Source: JAYPWI01 sp038135065 (lineage in GTDB: Bacteria > Actinomycetota > Acidimicrobiia > Acidimicrobiales > Poriferisodalaceae). From it: a DNA stretch of 6,599 nt. Numbering within the stretch: position 1 is the first letter of the stretch; each line of letters opens with the position of its first letter. A program made the position numbers and the translations under genes. Below the pieces are notes generated by a model. That model ran no database searches and had not been told where the DNA came from. It saw nothing but the letters and a program-made list of their open reading frames with translations. This document shows positions 1 to 6,174 of the stretch, one piece after another. The stretch spans positions 1-6,599 of the forward strand of contig JAYPWI010000068.1 of assembly GCA_038135065.1 (NCBI GenBank), written 5' to 3'.

Positions 1-716
1 GGTATGTCCGATCCACTGACGGATCCGAGTCGTTCGCGGGCGGCAACGGCTGCTTCGAGAACTTCGACCTCGCGCTCCAATTGCGGCGTAGCCGCTCGAA
101 TCTCGCGAAGCTCTGCCAGTCGCCGATCGAGCAACTGGCGAACGTCCTGCACGGCATGCGTCGCCTCGGTCAGTTGTGCGCCCGCAGTCGCCGCGGACTC
201 CCTGGCCCGCGTCGCCGTCGCCTGTCGATGCTCGATCGCGGCGCCCAACACGACGAGCAGGCGGCGGCGGGGGCCGCTGTGGAACGGATCGCTGACCATC
301 GGGATAGGAGATGCGGCCTCGCGCTCGAGTCGATACAGCAACCCGGTCAGGACCTCGGTATCGAGCCGAGCACGCTCGTGGAGGGCGGTCGCCGCAGCAT
401 GATGCCTGGAAAGGGTCGGTATGGCTGCCCCGATCCGGTCGACGGCAACCTCGAGGTCGATCGCAGAGAGTGTGTTGCCGCTGAGGGCCCGCTCGGCATC
501 TTGGAGAGCAGCTCGGGCGGCCGCCAGGTCTGCATGCGCGTCGTCGTTGACGCCGTGGGAAGCACCTTTGGCATCGGGCGACACGGTGTGTTCGGAGGAG
601 TCAGGCGCGGTCGGGGCACCTTCCTGGGCTCCTGCCGGCCCCCACAGGACGCTCGCCGACATGGCGAGGACAGCGGCCCACACACGGCGCCGACGGGTAG
701 GAGTCCTCGGGGTCAT
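1..716 (-). CDS. Exported coiled-coil protein, N-terminal part (runs off left edge), possible cell-wall hydrolase
   Basis: The minus strand reads without a stop from an ATG at 716-714 to the window edge, giving 238 complete codons. An in-frame stop at 743-741 with no ATG or GTG between makes this start nearly certain. Residues 1-30 form an export signal: TRRRR at 7-11, a hydrophobic core at 12-25, and AGA-Q at 28-31 as a likely cleavage site. Residues 31-58 are a polar linker. Residues 59-135 and 158-230 are rich in Ala, Leu, Glu and Arg with heptad-like spacing, as in coiled coils, separated by a Pro/Gly break (137-152, SPIPM...DPFHSGPRRR). The last visible residues are GSDIP; the Pro is certain because its codon begins CC. 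In actinobacterial secreted lytic transglycosylases a coiled coil followed by such a turn often precedes the catalytic domain, so a murein hydrolase is a reasonable guess, but no catalytic residues are visible. It is divergent from the crotonase gene. Confidence 0.85.
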   Translation of the reverse strand, partial: MTPRTPTRRRRVWAAVLAMSASVLWGPAGAQEGAPTAPDSSEHTVSPDAKGASHGVNDDAHADLAAARAALQDAERALSGNTLSAIDLEVAVDRIGAAIPTLSRHHAAATALHERARLDTEVLTGLLYRLEREAASPIPMVSDPFHSGPRRRLLVVLGAAIEHRQATATRARESAATAGAQLTEATHAVQDVRQLLDRRLAELREIRAATPQLEREVEVLEAAVAARERLGSVSGSDI

Positions 717-852
717 GGGGCGCGTCCGTGCATCAGACAGTCAGGTCGACCGAAGTAGCCCCGAGCTGCGCAGTTGTCGGTGGGTGGGCCGGGGGCGTCG
801 AGTGGCTGCGTCCAGCAGGCGACTACCTTGTGCCCGACCCCAAGGAGCCCAG
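717..852. promoter_or_regulatory. Divergent intergenic region between exported coiled-coil gene and crotonase gene
   Basis: These 136 bases separate two genes that point away from each other, so they should hold both promoters. No convincing -35/-10 pair could be picked on either strand. The best candidate for the crotonase gene is TACCTT at 824-829 (fits TANNNT), 13 bases before the ribosome binding site, but it lacks a recognisable -35 partner. No operator-like palindrome or riboswitch-like structure was seen. Confidence 0.4.
842..847 (+). promoter_or_regulatory. Ribosome binding site of the crotonase gene
   Basis: AAGGAG lies 5 bases before the ATG at 853. It is a near-perfect Shine-Dalgarno match and fixes this start, ruling out the much longer open frame upstream (from 421), whose extra residues resemble no crotonase and overlap the opposite-strand gene. 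Confidence 0.85.
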
Positions 853-1668
853 ATGACTGACCGAGTCACCGTCCAGATCCAGGACCATGTCGCCGACGTG
901 CGTCTCAATCGGCCTGAGAAGTTGAACGCCCTCGATCCCGGCATGTTCGCAGCGATCGTTGAAGCTGGCGAGTCGCTGAAGGGCAACCCCGAGGTCAGGG
1001 CCGCCGTATTGTCGGGAGAAGGTCGGTCGTTCTGCGCAGGGCTCGATTTCAGTTCCTTCCAATCGATGGCCGACCGTGCAGGCGAGGGCGCCCCCGAACG
1101 GGGGTCTGCACGGGACATCACTGCTCCGCTCGAGGGCCGAATAACCCATCTGGGCCAACAAGCGGCCTGGGTGTGGCAGGAACTCGACATTCCCGTGATC
1201 GGGGCCCTCGCCGGCCATGCGCTCGGTGGGGGGTTCCAGATCGCACTCGGAGCCGACATTCGTATCGTCCACCCGGGGACGAAGCTCTCGCTCATGGAGA
1301 TCCGCTGGGGTTTGGTCCCTGACATGGGGGCTTCGGTGTTGCTCCCTCAGCTCGTGGGCCTCGACGTAGCGAAGGACCTGTACTTCACAGGTCGACAAAT
1401 CAGCGGTGAGGAGGCTGTTGACCTTGGCGTATGCACTCGCTGTGACGAGGACCCTCATGGAGCGGCCATGGCGTTGGCTAGCGAGATTGCCGGTAAGAAT
1501 CCCGACGCGGTGCGGCGGATGAAGGAAATGCTCAACGGCGTGGCCGACCGCAACACTGCGGCGCGCTTCGCCGCTGAACGCGAGCACATCGGCGCCCTGA
1601 TCGGCTCACCCAATCAGGTCGAGGCCGTCACCGCCTACTTCGAACGGCGCCCGCCCAGGTTCGGCTGA
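853..1668 (+). CDS. Crotonase/enoyl-CoA hydratase family protein
   Basis: The 271-residue product has the usual length and order of a crotonase-fold enzyme acting on acyl-CoA thioesters in the cytoplasm. Visible motifs are LNRPEKLNALD (18-28), the first oxyanion-hole segment RSFCAGLDF (58-66), the second oxyanion-hole segment GHALGGGFQIALGADIRI (121-138), and MEIRWGLVPDMGAS (148-161). Aligning by eye to classical enoyl-CoA hydratase, the first catalytic Glu is Gln129 and the second is kept as Glu149; Asp157, eight residues later, sits where dienoyl-CoA isomerases carry an active-site Asp. From memory, the GGxQIALGADIRI and WGLVPDM signatures belong to a bacterial subgroup annotated only as 'crotonase/enoyl-CoA hydratase family', so hydratase activity should not be assumed; isomerase or another acyl-CoA reaction is possible. 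The C terminus (EAVTAYFERRPPRF) is typical. It stands alone, with a good ribosome binding site and no co-directional partner. Confidence 0.93.
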   Translation: MTDRVTVQIQDHVADVRLNRPEKLNALDPGMFAAIVEAGESLKGNPEVRAAVLSGEGRSFCAGLDFSSFQSMADRAGEGAPERGSARDITAPLEGRITHLGQQAAWVWQELDIPVIGALAGHALGGGFQIALGADIRIVHPGTKLSLMEIRWGLVPDMGASVLLPQLVGLDVAKDLYFTGRQISGEEAVDLGVCTRCDEDPHGAAMALASEIAGKNPDAVRRMKEMLNGVADRNTAARFAAEREHIGALIGSPNQVEAVTAYFERRPPRFG

Positions 1669-1678
1669 AAGGTCGAGG

Positions 1679-2428
1679 TCAGGGGCAATACACGTCGACA
1701 GCGGCCACGAGCATGGCGGCGTAGGCCTCCGCCCCGGCAGGCGTGAGGTCCCCTGCGGGGGTGGTGAGCCCTGGGCCGGACGCGTACTCGGACCACCCGA
1801 CCACGTGTGCGTTCGCCGTCCCGGCCAGGACCGTCGCGATGCTGTCGTTGAGGGCCTGGTGTGCAGCCGAAGCATTGGGAACCTCGACCCACAGCACGCA
1901 CGCCAGATTGCCCAGACGAGCGGCAATATCGGCTAGCTCGGTGGCCGCCGTGGTCGAACCGTCTACTGCGTCGTGCCGTCCGGCCACGAGGATCAGAACC
2001 TCTGGTTGGGATGAAACGAGTGAGGGGACAGCAGCCTCGATGTCGGCGAGTCGCCGCCCGGCGGCTGCGTCGACACGGACCGCCCAGGCACTCGCCGCCT
2101 CGATGACGTCAGCCCCGGCCACCGAGAGGGTCTCGTCACCGAGCAGCACTACCCTGCGGGCGCCGTCGGGCGGCGGGTGCGTGGGAGAAGCCGCTGGTGC
2201 CGTGGCCTCGGTCATCGCAGCGGGATCCGCCCCTGTGACGGGCGGCGAGATGGGCCCGCGATCTCCTTGAACTGCAGGCATCGCGCCGTTGCGGACGATC
2301 GACGATTCGGCATCTAGGTCCTTCTCGTCACTGGACCGCACGACGATGGCGACTGCGAAGGTTGCAGCGACGATGGCGATGGTTGCCAGGGGGATCCACT
2401 TCGGAACCGAAGGCTTGGAACTCGGCAC
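1679..2428 (-). CDS. Membrane-anchored SGNH-hydrolase-like protein lacking the catalytic residues
   Basis: The 249-residue product starts at a GTG (2428-2426). Residues 11-30 form one membrane segment after a short Lys-containing N terminus, followed by a Pro/Ala/Thr-rich linker (about 31-90), so the C-terminal domain probably lies outside the cell. Residues 91-247 follow the SGNH/GDSL layout: RRVVLLGDETLS (block I), VDAAAGRRLADI (block II), PEVLILVAGRHD (block III), VLWVEVPN, HVVGWSEYA and DLTPAGAEAYAAML (block V). The nucleophile Ser of GDS is Glu99, the Asn of GxND is His152, and the DxxH motif before LTPAG is reduced to GD with no His. A conventional esterase is therefore unlikely; a binding or structural role in the envelope is inferred. 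It resembles SGNH domains found next to or fused with OafA-type acyltransferases, but no acyltransferase gene is nearby. No clear Shine-Dalgarno sequence precedes the start. Confidence 0.85.
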   Translation of the reverse strand: MPSSKPSVPKWIPLATIAIVAATFAVAIVVRSSDEKDLDAESSIVRNGAMPAVQGDRGPISPPVTGADPAAMTEATAPAASPTHPPPDGARRVVLLGDETLSVAGADVIEAASAWAVRVDAAAGRRLADIEAAVPSLVSSQPEVLILVAGRHDAVDGSTTAATELADIAARLGNLACVLWVEVPNASAAHQALNDSIATVLAGTANAHVVGWSEYASGPGLTTPAGDLTPAGAEAYAAMLVAAVDVYCP

Positions 2429-2478
2429 GCTGCACAGGTTGGCATGTGGGGCTGTCCGCTGCGTGCCACGATGGACTG
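2429..2478. promoter_or_regulatory. Short divergent promoter region between the SGNH-like gene and the four-gene cluster
   Basis: Only about 50 bases separate the two divergent GTG starts, so the two promoters must overlap or reach into the coding sequence. On the plus strand TTGGCA (2439-2444) resembles a -35 box, but no good -10 lies at 16-19 bases. TGGCA (2440-2444) and TGCCA (2464-2468) form a 5-base inverted repeat with a 19-base spacer, which may be chance. Neither start has a Shine-Dalgarno sequence at normal distance, so leaderless transcripts are possible. Confidence 0.35.
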
Positions 2479-3243
2479 GTGGCGGAGACGGTGCACGGGT
2501 TGCTCGAGCAGGCTCGGGATATTGCGTGTGAGGCAGGTCGCCTCACCCTGGAGTGGTTCCGGAGCGCGAACTTGGCCGTCGATCACAAGCTCGATGGCAC
2601 GGAGGTCACCGCTGCGGACCGTGCTGGAGAGAGATTGATCCGGGAACGCATTTCCACCGCGTTTCCCCGCGATGCGATCCTGGGGGAAGAAGAGGGTGGT
2701 CGCCTCGTCCCGGATCGCCGGACGTGGGTGATCGACCCGATCGACGGCACCCGAGGGTTCGCCCGAGGGGTGCCGCTCTACTCGACGCTGTTGGCGGTGG
2801 TCGACGACCAGGGGCCCATCGTGGGGGTCATCGACGTTCCTGCGCTAGGACTGACCATGGCCGCTGGTCGGGGCGAGGGGTGCTGGCTTGGAGACCATCG
2901 GAGCTGGGTGAGTGACCATCCTGGGTTGGCCGGAGCGCTCGTCAACACGTCCGGGTTCGAGACGTTTCATGACGCTGGTTTCGCTGCCCTCCGGGATGGG
3001 GGTTCGATGCTGCGCACGTGGGGCGACGCCTTCGGCTACCTCATGGTTGCGAGCGGTCAGGCCGAGGCGATGGTCGATCCGGTGTGTTCGACGTGGGATC
3101 TCGCGCCGATGCCCGTCATCATCAGCGAGGCTGGTGGGCGCTTCACTGACCTCGATGGACGAGAGTCCTTCACGTCGGGCAATGGTCTGGCCACCAATGG
3201 CAGGATGCACGACGAGATGCTCACGCTGATGAGGCGGGTCTAG
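2479..3243 (+). CDS. hisN: Inositol-monophosphatase family phosphatase, probably histidinol-phosphatase (HisN type)
   Basis: From the GTG at 2479 the product has 254 residues, the usual size for HisN-like phosphatases. These are Mg-dependent cytoplasmic enzymes; HisN converts histidinol phosphate to histidinol, the penultimate stage of histidine synthesis. Metal-site motifs are all present: GEEE at 69-72 (Glu70), WVIDPIDGTRGF at 83-94 (Asp86, Asp89, Thr91) and STWDLAPMPVIISEAGG at 204-220 (Asp207). The N-terminal KLDGTEVTAAD (37-47) is the mobile loop of the family. DPIDGTRGFARGVPLYSTLLAV fits the HisN branch better than the inositol-1-phosphatase branch, but substrate cannot be settled by eye and inositol or other sugar phosphates remain possible. 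The frame is open upstream (other GTG at 2446), but homology-like sequence begins at VAETVHGLLEQA. It is the first gene of a tight four-gene cluster; no other histidine gene is visible. Confidence 0.88.
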   Translation: MAETVHGLLEQARDIACEAGRLTLEWFRSANLAVDHKLDGTEVTAADRAGERLIRERISTAFPRDAILGEEEGGRLVPDRRTWVIDPIDGTRGFARGVPLYSTLLAVVDDQGPIVGVIDVPALGLTMAAGRGEGCWLGDHRSWVSDHPGLAGALVNTSGFETFHDAGFAALRDGGSMLRTWGDAFGYLMVASGQAEAMVDPVCSTWDLAPMPVIISEAGGRFTDLDGRESFTSGNGLATNGRMHDEMLTLMRRV

Positions 3244-3245
3244 GC

Positions 3246-4388
3246 ATGACAGCGGCGAGTGGGGACGAAATGCCGCGCTGGGTGCCTCGCTCCATATTCC
3301 TGGCGCTCGGTTCCGTCGCCCTCCTTGTGGCCGGGTACTGGGTGTTGCTTCGGCTGCGGTCGTTTCTGGTCGTCGTCCTGGTGTCGCTGTTCCTGTCATT
3401 CGCCATCGAACCGGCTGTCAATCGTCTCGAAGCCCGGGGTTGGCGGCGCGGTCTCGCCACGCTGACGATCTTCGCTGCCCTTACAGGGGCGATCATCGGG
3501 TTTCTTGCAGCCATCGGGTCACTACTCGCCGATCAGGTCGACACCCTGGTCAGCGAGGCCCCCGCCTACATCGACCGCATCGGCGTATGGCTGGCCGAGA
3601 AATTCGATGTCCGGTTCGACACCGACAGCCTGATCGCCGAATTCTCCGAGGGCGGTGCGGCCGCCTCGATGGCTACCTACCTCGCCGGCAATCTGGTGTC
3701 CATCGGCACCACCTTGGCGTCGCTGGTGTTCAACCTGCTCACCGTCAGTCTGTTCACCTTCTACCTGGTGACCGATGGTCCCAAACTACGGCGGCTCATC
3801 TGTTCTGCGCTCCGACCGGCGGCCCAGAACTCGGTGCTGCATGTCTGGGAACTTGCCATCGACAAGACAGGTTCCTACATCCTGTCGCGGGTACTTCTCG
3901 CTCTGACCGCCTTCGTCGTCCACTGGATCGCCTTCGCCATGCTCGGGGTGCCCTTTCCCCTGCCTCTGGCCCTCTGGGTCGGTCTGTTGTCGCAGTTCGT
4001 ACCGGTGGTGGGCACCTACGTCGCTGGCCTCCTGCCCGTCCTGATCGCCCTGCTCGACGATCCGGTGAGCGCCCTGTGGGTGATCGGTGTCCTGCTCGTC
4101 TACCAGCAACTGGAGAACTATCTGCTGCAGCCTCGCATCACGGCCCGCACCATGGCGATCCATCCGGCGGTTGCGTTTGCCACCGTGATCATCGGGGCGT
4201 CTCTGCTCGGTGCCGTGGGTGCGTTGCTGGCGATTCCGGTCGGCGCCACGATTCAGGCGTTCGTGTCGACCTACGTCGAGCGGCACGAGTTGGTCGATTC
4301 AGAGCTGTTGACCACGACCTCCGCCGACTTGGGTAGGAACGGCCGGGATCAGCCGCCCGATCCCGAGGACATGGCCCGCCCGGAGTGA
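3246..4388 (+). CDS. AI-2E family transporter
   Basis: The 380-residue integral membrane protein has the family's typical size and pattern. Hydrophobic segments lie near 14-35, 38-54, 70-94, 148-175, 211-232, 238-269, 272-290 and 308-340. The large soluble stretch between the third and fourth (about 95-147, EAPAYIDRIGVWLAEKF...) is a hallmark of the family. The signature YQQLENYLLQPRI (286-298) followed by a Gly/Ala-rich last helix is clear. The family is named for export of the quorum signal AI-2 by E. coli TqsA, but members also include Na/H antiporters and many of unknown substrate, so substrate is open. The start is 2 bases after the hisN stop. ATG 3246 has only a distant GAGG; an in-frame ATG at 3270 has GGGGA (3261-3265) four bases before it and could be the true start, removing eight residues. 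The C-terminal 30 residues are a polar, Pro/Asp-rich tail. Confidence 0.92.
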   Translation: MTAASGDEMPRWVPRSIFLALGSVALLVAGYWVLLRLRSFLVVVLVSLFLSFAIEPAVNRLEARGWRRGLATLTIFAALTGAIIGFLAAIGSLLADQVDTLVSEAPAYIDRIGVWLAEKFDVRFDTDSLIAEFSEGGAAASMATYLAGNLVSIGTTLASLVFNLLTVSLFTFYLVTDGPKLRRLICSALRPAAQNSVLHVWELAIDKTGSYILSRVLLALTAFVVHWIAFAMLGVPFPLPLALWVGLLSQFVPVVGTYVAGLLPVLIALLDDPVSALWVIGVLLVYQQLENYLLQPRITARTMAIHPAVAFATVIIGASLLGAVGALLAIPVGATIQAFVSTYVERHELVDSELLTTTSADLGRNGRDQPPDPEDMARPE

Positions 4389-5632
4389 GGGTTCCCGGCT
4401 GGTCGGGTCGACGGGTCGCCCTACACCTCGCAGCATGGGTGATCGGGCTGTCGGCCCTGCGCCTGGGTGTGGCGCCCCCTGAGGTGTGTCCAGAGGTGGA
4501 ACTCCACGACGTCGACACCGCAATCGAACGTGCAGCAGGCTGGGCCATCGACAATCTCGATGACGATGGGCGGTTCCTGTACCGGTATCGCCGCGCCGAT
4601 GGTGTGCGGTGGCTCAGCTACAACCTGCCCCGTCATGCGGGCATGTCCCTCGCCCTGTACCAGGCCGCAGCAGCCGGGTTCGTTTCGATTGTTCCGGGCG
4701 CCGACCGCAGCCTGGCCTTCATGCTCGACAATCTCGTCGAACATGATGACTGGGTCGCCTTTGCAACCCCTGACCGCGCCGTGAAGGCCGGTGCGACTGG
4801 TTTGATGGTGGCCGCCCTCGTGTACCGGCGGAAGGCAACCGGGGAGCCCGTGTACGACGACCTGATCCGAGCGGGTGCACGCTTTCTGCTGCAGCAGCAA
4901 GAGGACAACGGAGCGGTTGCCGCGTTCTGGAGCCGAGAACGGGAGGAGCCGGAGTGGGGTACCTACGGGGCCTTTGCCACCGGAGAGGCCATGTGGGCCC
5001 TCGCCCTTGCGGGCGAGATCTTCCCGCAGGACGGGTTCACAGAGGCCGCCCGTCGAACTGGTAGCTACATCGCTACCGAACGACGTCGGCAGGAGGGCTA
5101 CCTCCTGCGCTTGCCCGATCATTGGGCCTCCTATGCCTTCGATGCGCTGAACGGGGGGTTCAGGCCTCAGGAGATCACCTACTTGGAACGCCTTGCCGGT
5201 GACTTCGCCGCAATGACGCGGCTGGAGTCGTCGAGGACGGGCCAAGGGGTCCAGCGATACCTCCGGTTCGGTCAGGGGCTCCCGGCTGGGGTCGGCGCCC
5301 TGGGCGAAGGCGTCGCTGGCTTGTATCGGCTCAGTGAGCGGAAGGTCGTCCTCAGCGAGTTGCGCCACGCACTCAGAGCTCACCTGCTCTGCATCGGTGG
5401 CATGTTGGTCGAACGCCAGACCACGCCCCTCCAATCACGTACGTTCGCCGAACCTGCCCGGGTCGCGGGAGCTTGGTTCCGCGCTGGCGTCACCCAGGTC
5501 GACGATCAGCAACACACGCTGTCCACCCTTGTCGCCGTTCGCGACGCCCTTGGGGGTTCGGCCCCGAGTCAGGCGAGCGAAGGATCGATCGACGTTGGGT
5601 CCGATCTCTTCCCCGGAGGCTCACATGAGTGA
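4385..5632 (+). CDS. Membrane-anchored protein of unknown function, probable alpha/alpha-toroid domain
   Basis: The 415-residue product starts at a GTG whose last two bases are shared with the preceding stop (GTGA, 4385-4388), a sign of translational coupling to the transporter. Residues 11-29 are a single hydrophobic segment after a basic start, suggesting a signal anchor with the rest outside the membrane; Cys35 is not in a lipobox. Residues 42-390 read as successive helix pairs with Gly/aromatic turns, as in alpha/alpha-toroids (six-hairpin glycosidases, terpene-cyclase-like proteins). Recurring blocks are IERAAGWAIDNLDDDGRF (47-64), GATGLMVAALVYRRKA (136-151) and GAFATGEAMWALALAGE (195-211). 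Strongly motif-like segments are YNLPRHAG (79-86), GQGLPAGVGALGEG (296-309) and AGAWFRAGVTQVDDQQHTL (361-379), where Asp373, Asp374 and His377 could be catalytic. I do not recognise a named family. A glycoside-processing role in the envelope is only an inference from the fold impression. Confidence 0.85.
   Translation: MRVPGWSGRRVALHLAAWVIGLSALRLGVAPPEVCPEVELHDVDTAIERAAGWAIDNLDDDGRFLYRYRRADGVRWLSYNLPRHAGMSLALYQAAAAGFVSIVPGADRSLAFMLDNLVEHDDWVAFATPDRAVKAGATGLMVAALVYRRKATGEPVYDDLIRAGARFLLQQQEDNGAVAAFWSREREEPEWGTYGAFATGEAMWALALAGEIFPQDGFTEAARRTGSYIATERRRQEGYLLRLPDHWASYAFDALNGGFRPQEITYLERLAGDFAAMTRLESSRTGQGVQRYLRFGQGLPAGVGALGEGVAGLYRLSERKVVLSELRHALRAHLLCIGGMLVERQTTPLQSRTFAEPARVAGAWFRAGVTQVDDQQHTLSTLVAVRDALGGSAPSQASEGSIDVGSDLFPGGSHE
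5615..5619 (+). promoter_or_regulatory. Ribosome binding site of the MarC-like gene, inside the preceding gene
   Basis: GGAGG lies 5 bases before the ATG at 5625, within the last codons of the upstream gene. It decides the start of the MarC-like protein and rules out the longer open frame from 5334, whose first 97 residues are low-complexity Ser/Arg/Pro sequence read out of frame from the toroid gene. Confidence 0.8.
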
Positions 5633-6170
5633 CATCGCGCTTGTTGTACTGGCGATCGTGGCCGTCAACCCCTGGCAACTCCGGATCCGGCTGGGCGCTG
5701 GTGTGTCCACACTGCGAGCAGGAGTCCTGCTCGGGGCCGTGGGCGGCGCGACCGTTGCCGCAATGGGACTGGCGGTCCTGGGGGGAATGCTGCCCGATCT
5801 TCTGGATACGGCGCCTGCGACCATCGAGATCGGAGTGGGTCTGGTGGTCGGTTTGGTCGGTGCAGCGTCACTCATCGCTCCGGGTCACCGCCGGGAAGCC
5901 CTGACGGGCGAGCGACAGGATTCCCTGATTCCTCTTGTGTATCCCCTGATGCTGGGGCCAGGGCCAGTTGCCGTATGGGTGACGATCGGGTCCGATCGCG
6001 GCCTGGCATTCGCAGCGGTGGTCGCCGGCTTTGTCTATGGAGTTGCAGCAATTCTGGCCGGCCGGCGAGCGCGGCGAGCCAGTGTCTGGGACGGGACGGC
6101 CCGCCTCGCTGGCTGTATCGCGGTCGTCCTCGCAGTCGGGCTGGTGATCGCCGGCGTACGCGAAGTCTGA
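5625..6170 (+). CDS. Small six-helix membrane protein, MarC-like
   Basis: The 181-residue product is almost wholly hydrophobic, with likely membrane helices near 3-17, 33-56, 66-84, 101-121, 126-146 and 158-177. Two landmarks match the MarC (UPF0056) family: an Asn-Pro in the first helix (VAVNPWQ, 13-18) and the central PLMLGPGP (107-114) after a short charged loop (GHRREALTGERQD), corresponding to the PLxxGPG motif that begins the second half of MarC. MarC proteins are usually about 200 residues with six helices; this one is slightly short and has a divergent first motif, so the assignment is tentative. The function of MarC is not firmly established, and no substrate is suggested here. The ATG overlaps the preceding gene by eight bases (ATGAGTGA), so it is almost certainly co-translated with the toroid protein as the last gene of the cluster. 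Another small permease family is the main alternative. Confidence 0.85.
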   Translation: MSDIALVVLAIVAVNPWQLRIRLGAGVSTLRAGVLLGAVGGATVAAMGLAVLGGMLPDLLDTAPATIEIGVGLVVGLVGAASLIAPGHRREALTGERQDSLIPLVYPLMLGPGPVAVWVTIGSDRGLAFAAVVAGFVYGVAAILAGRRARRASVWDGTARLAGCIAVVLAVGLVIAGVREV

Positions 6171-6174
6171 TGGC

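Noticed and set aside
81..758. A 225-codon plus-strand frame at the left end
   Set aside because: The product is Arg/Gly-rich without structure, and the opposite strand encodes an exported coiled-coil protein with a proper signal peptide.
421..852. A possible 144-residue N-terminal extension of the crotonase
   Set aside because: The strong ribosome binding site at 842-847, the normal family length from 853, and conflict with the divergent gene all favour the ATG at 853.
1091..1104. Perfect short palindrome CCCCCGAACGGGGG, a possible terminator hairpin
   Set aside because: It is inside the crotonase coding sequence in a variable loop (APERGS), has no U tract, and is explained by GC-rich codons.
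1823..1858. Search for a terminator or regulatory site in plus-strand sequence opposite the SGNH-like gene
   Set aside because: No stem with a U tract or palindrome beyond chance was found; the stretch is accounted for by the minus-strand coding sequence.
3440..4336. A 298-codon plus-strand frame inside the AI-2E transporter gene
   Set aside because: Its product is rich in Arg, His, Gly and Pro, typical of a shifted frame of a high-GC gene, while the overlapping frame encodes a clear transporter.
4421..5434. A 337-codon open frame on the minus strand opposite the toroid gene
   Set aside because: It lies wholly within a plus-strand gene that is coupled to its neighbours and has ordered helix-like sequence; the antisense product has no coherent hydrophobic pattern and arises from high GC content.
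5334..5624. A 97-residue upstream extension of the MarC-like protein
   Set aside because: The added sequence is Ser/Arg/Pro-rich shifted-frame translation of the toroid gene, and GGAGG at 5615-5619 sets the start at 5625.
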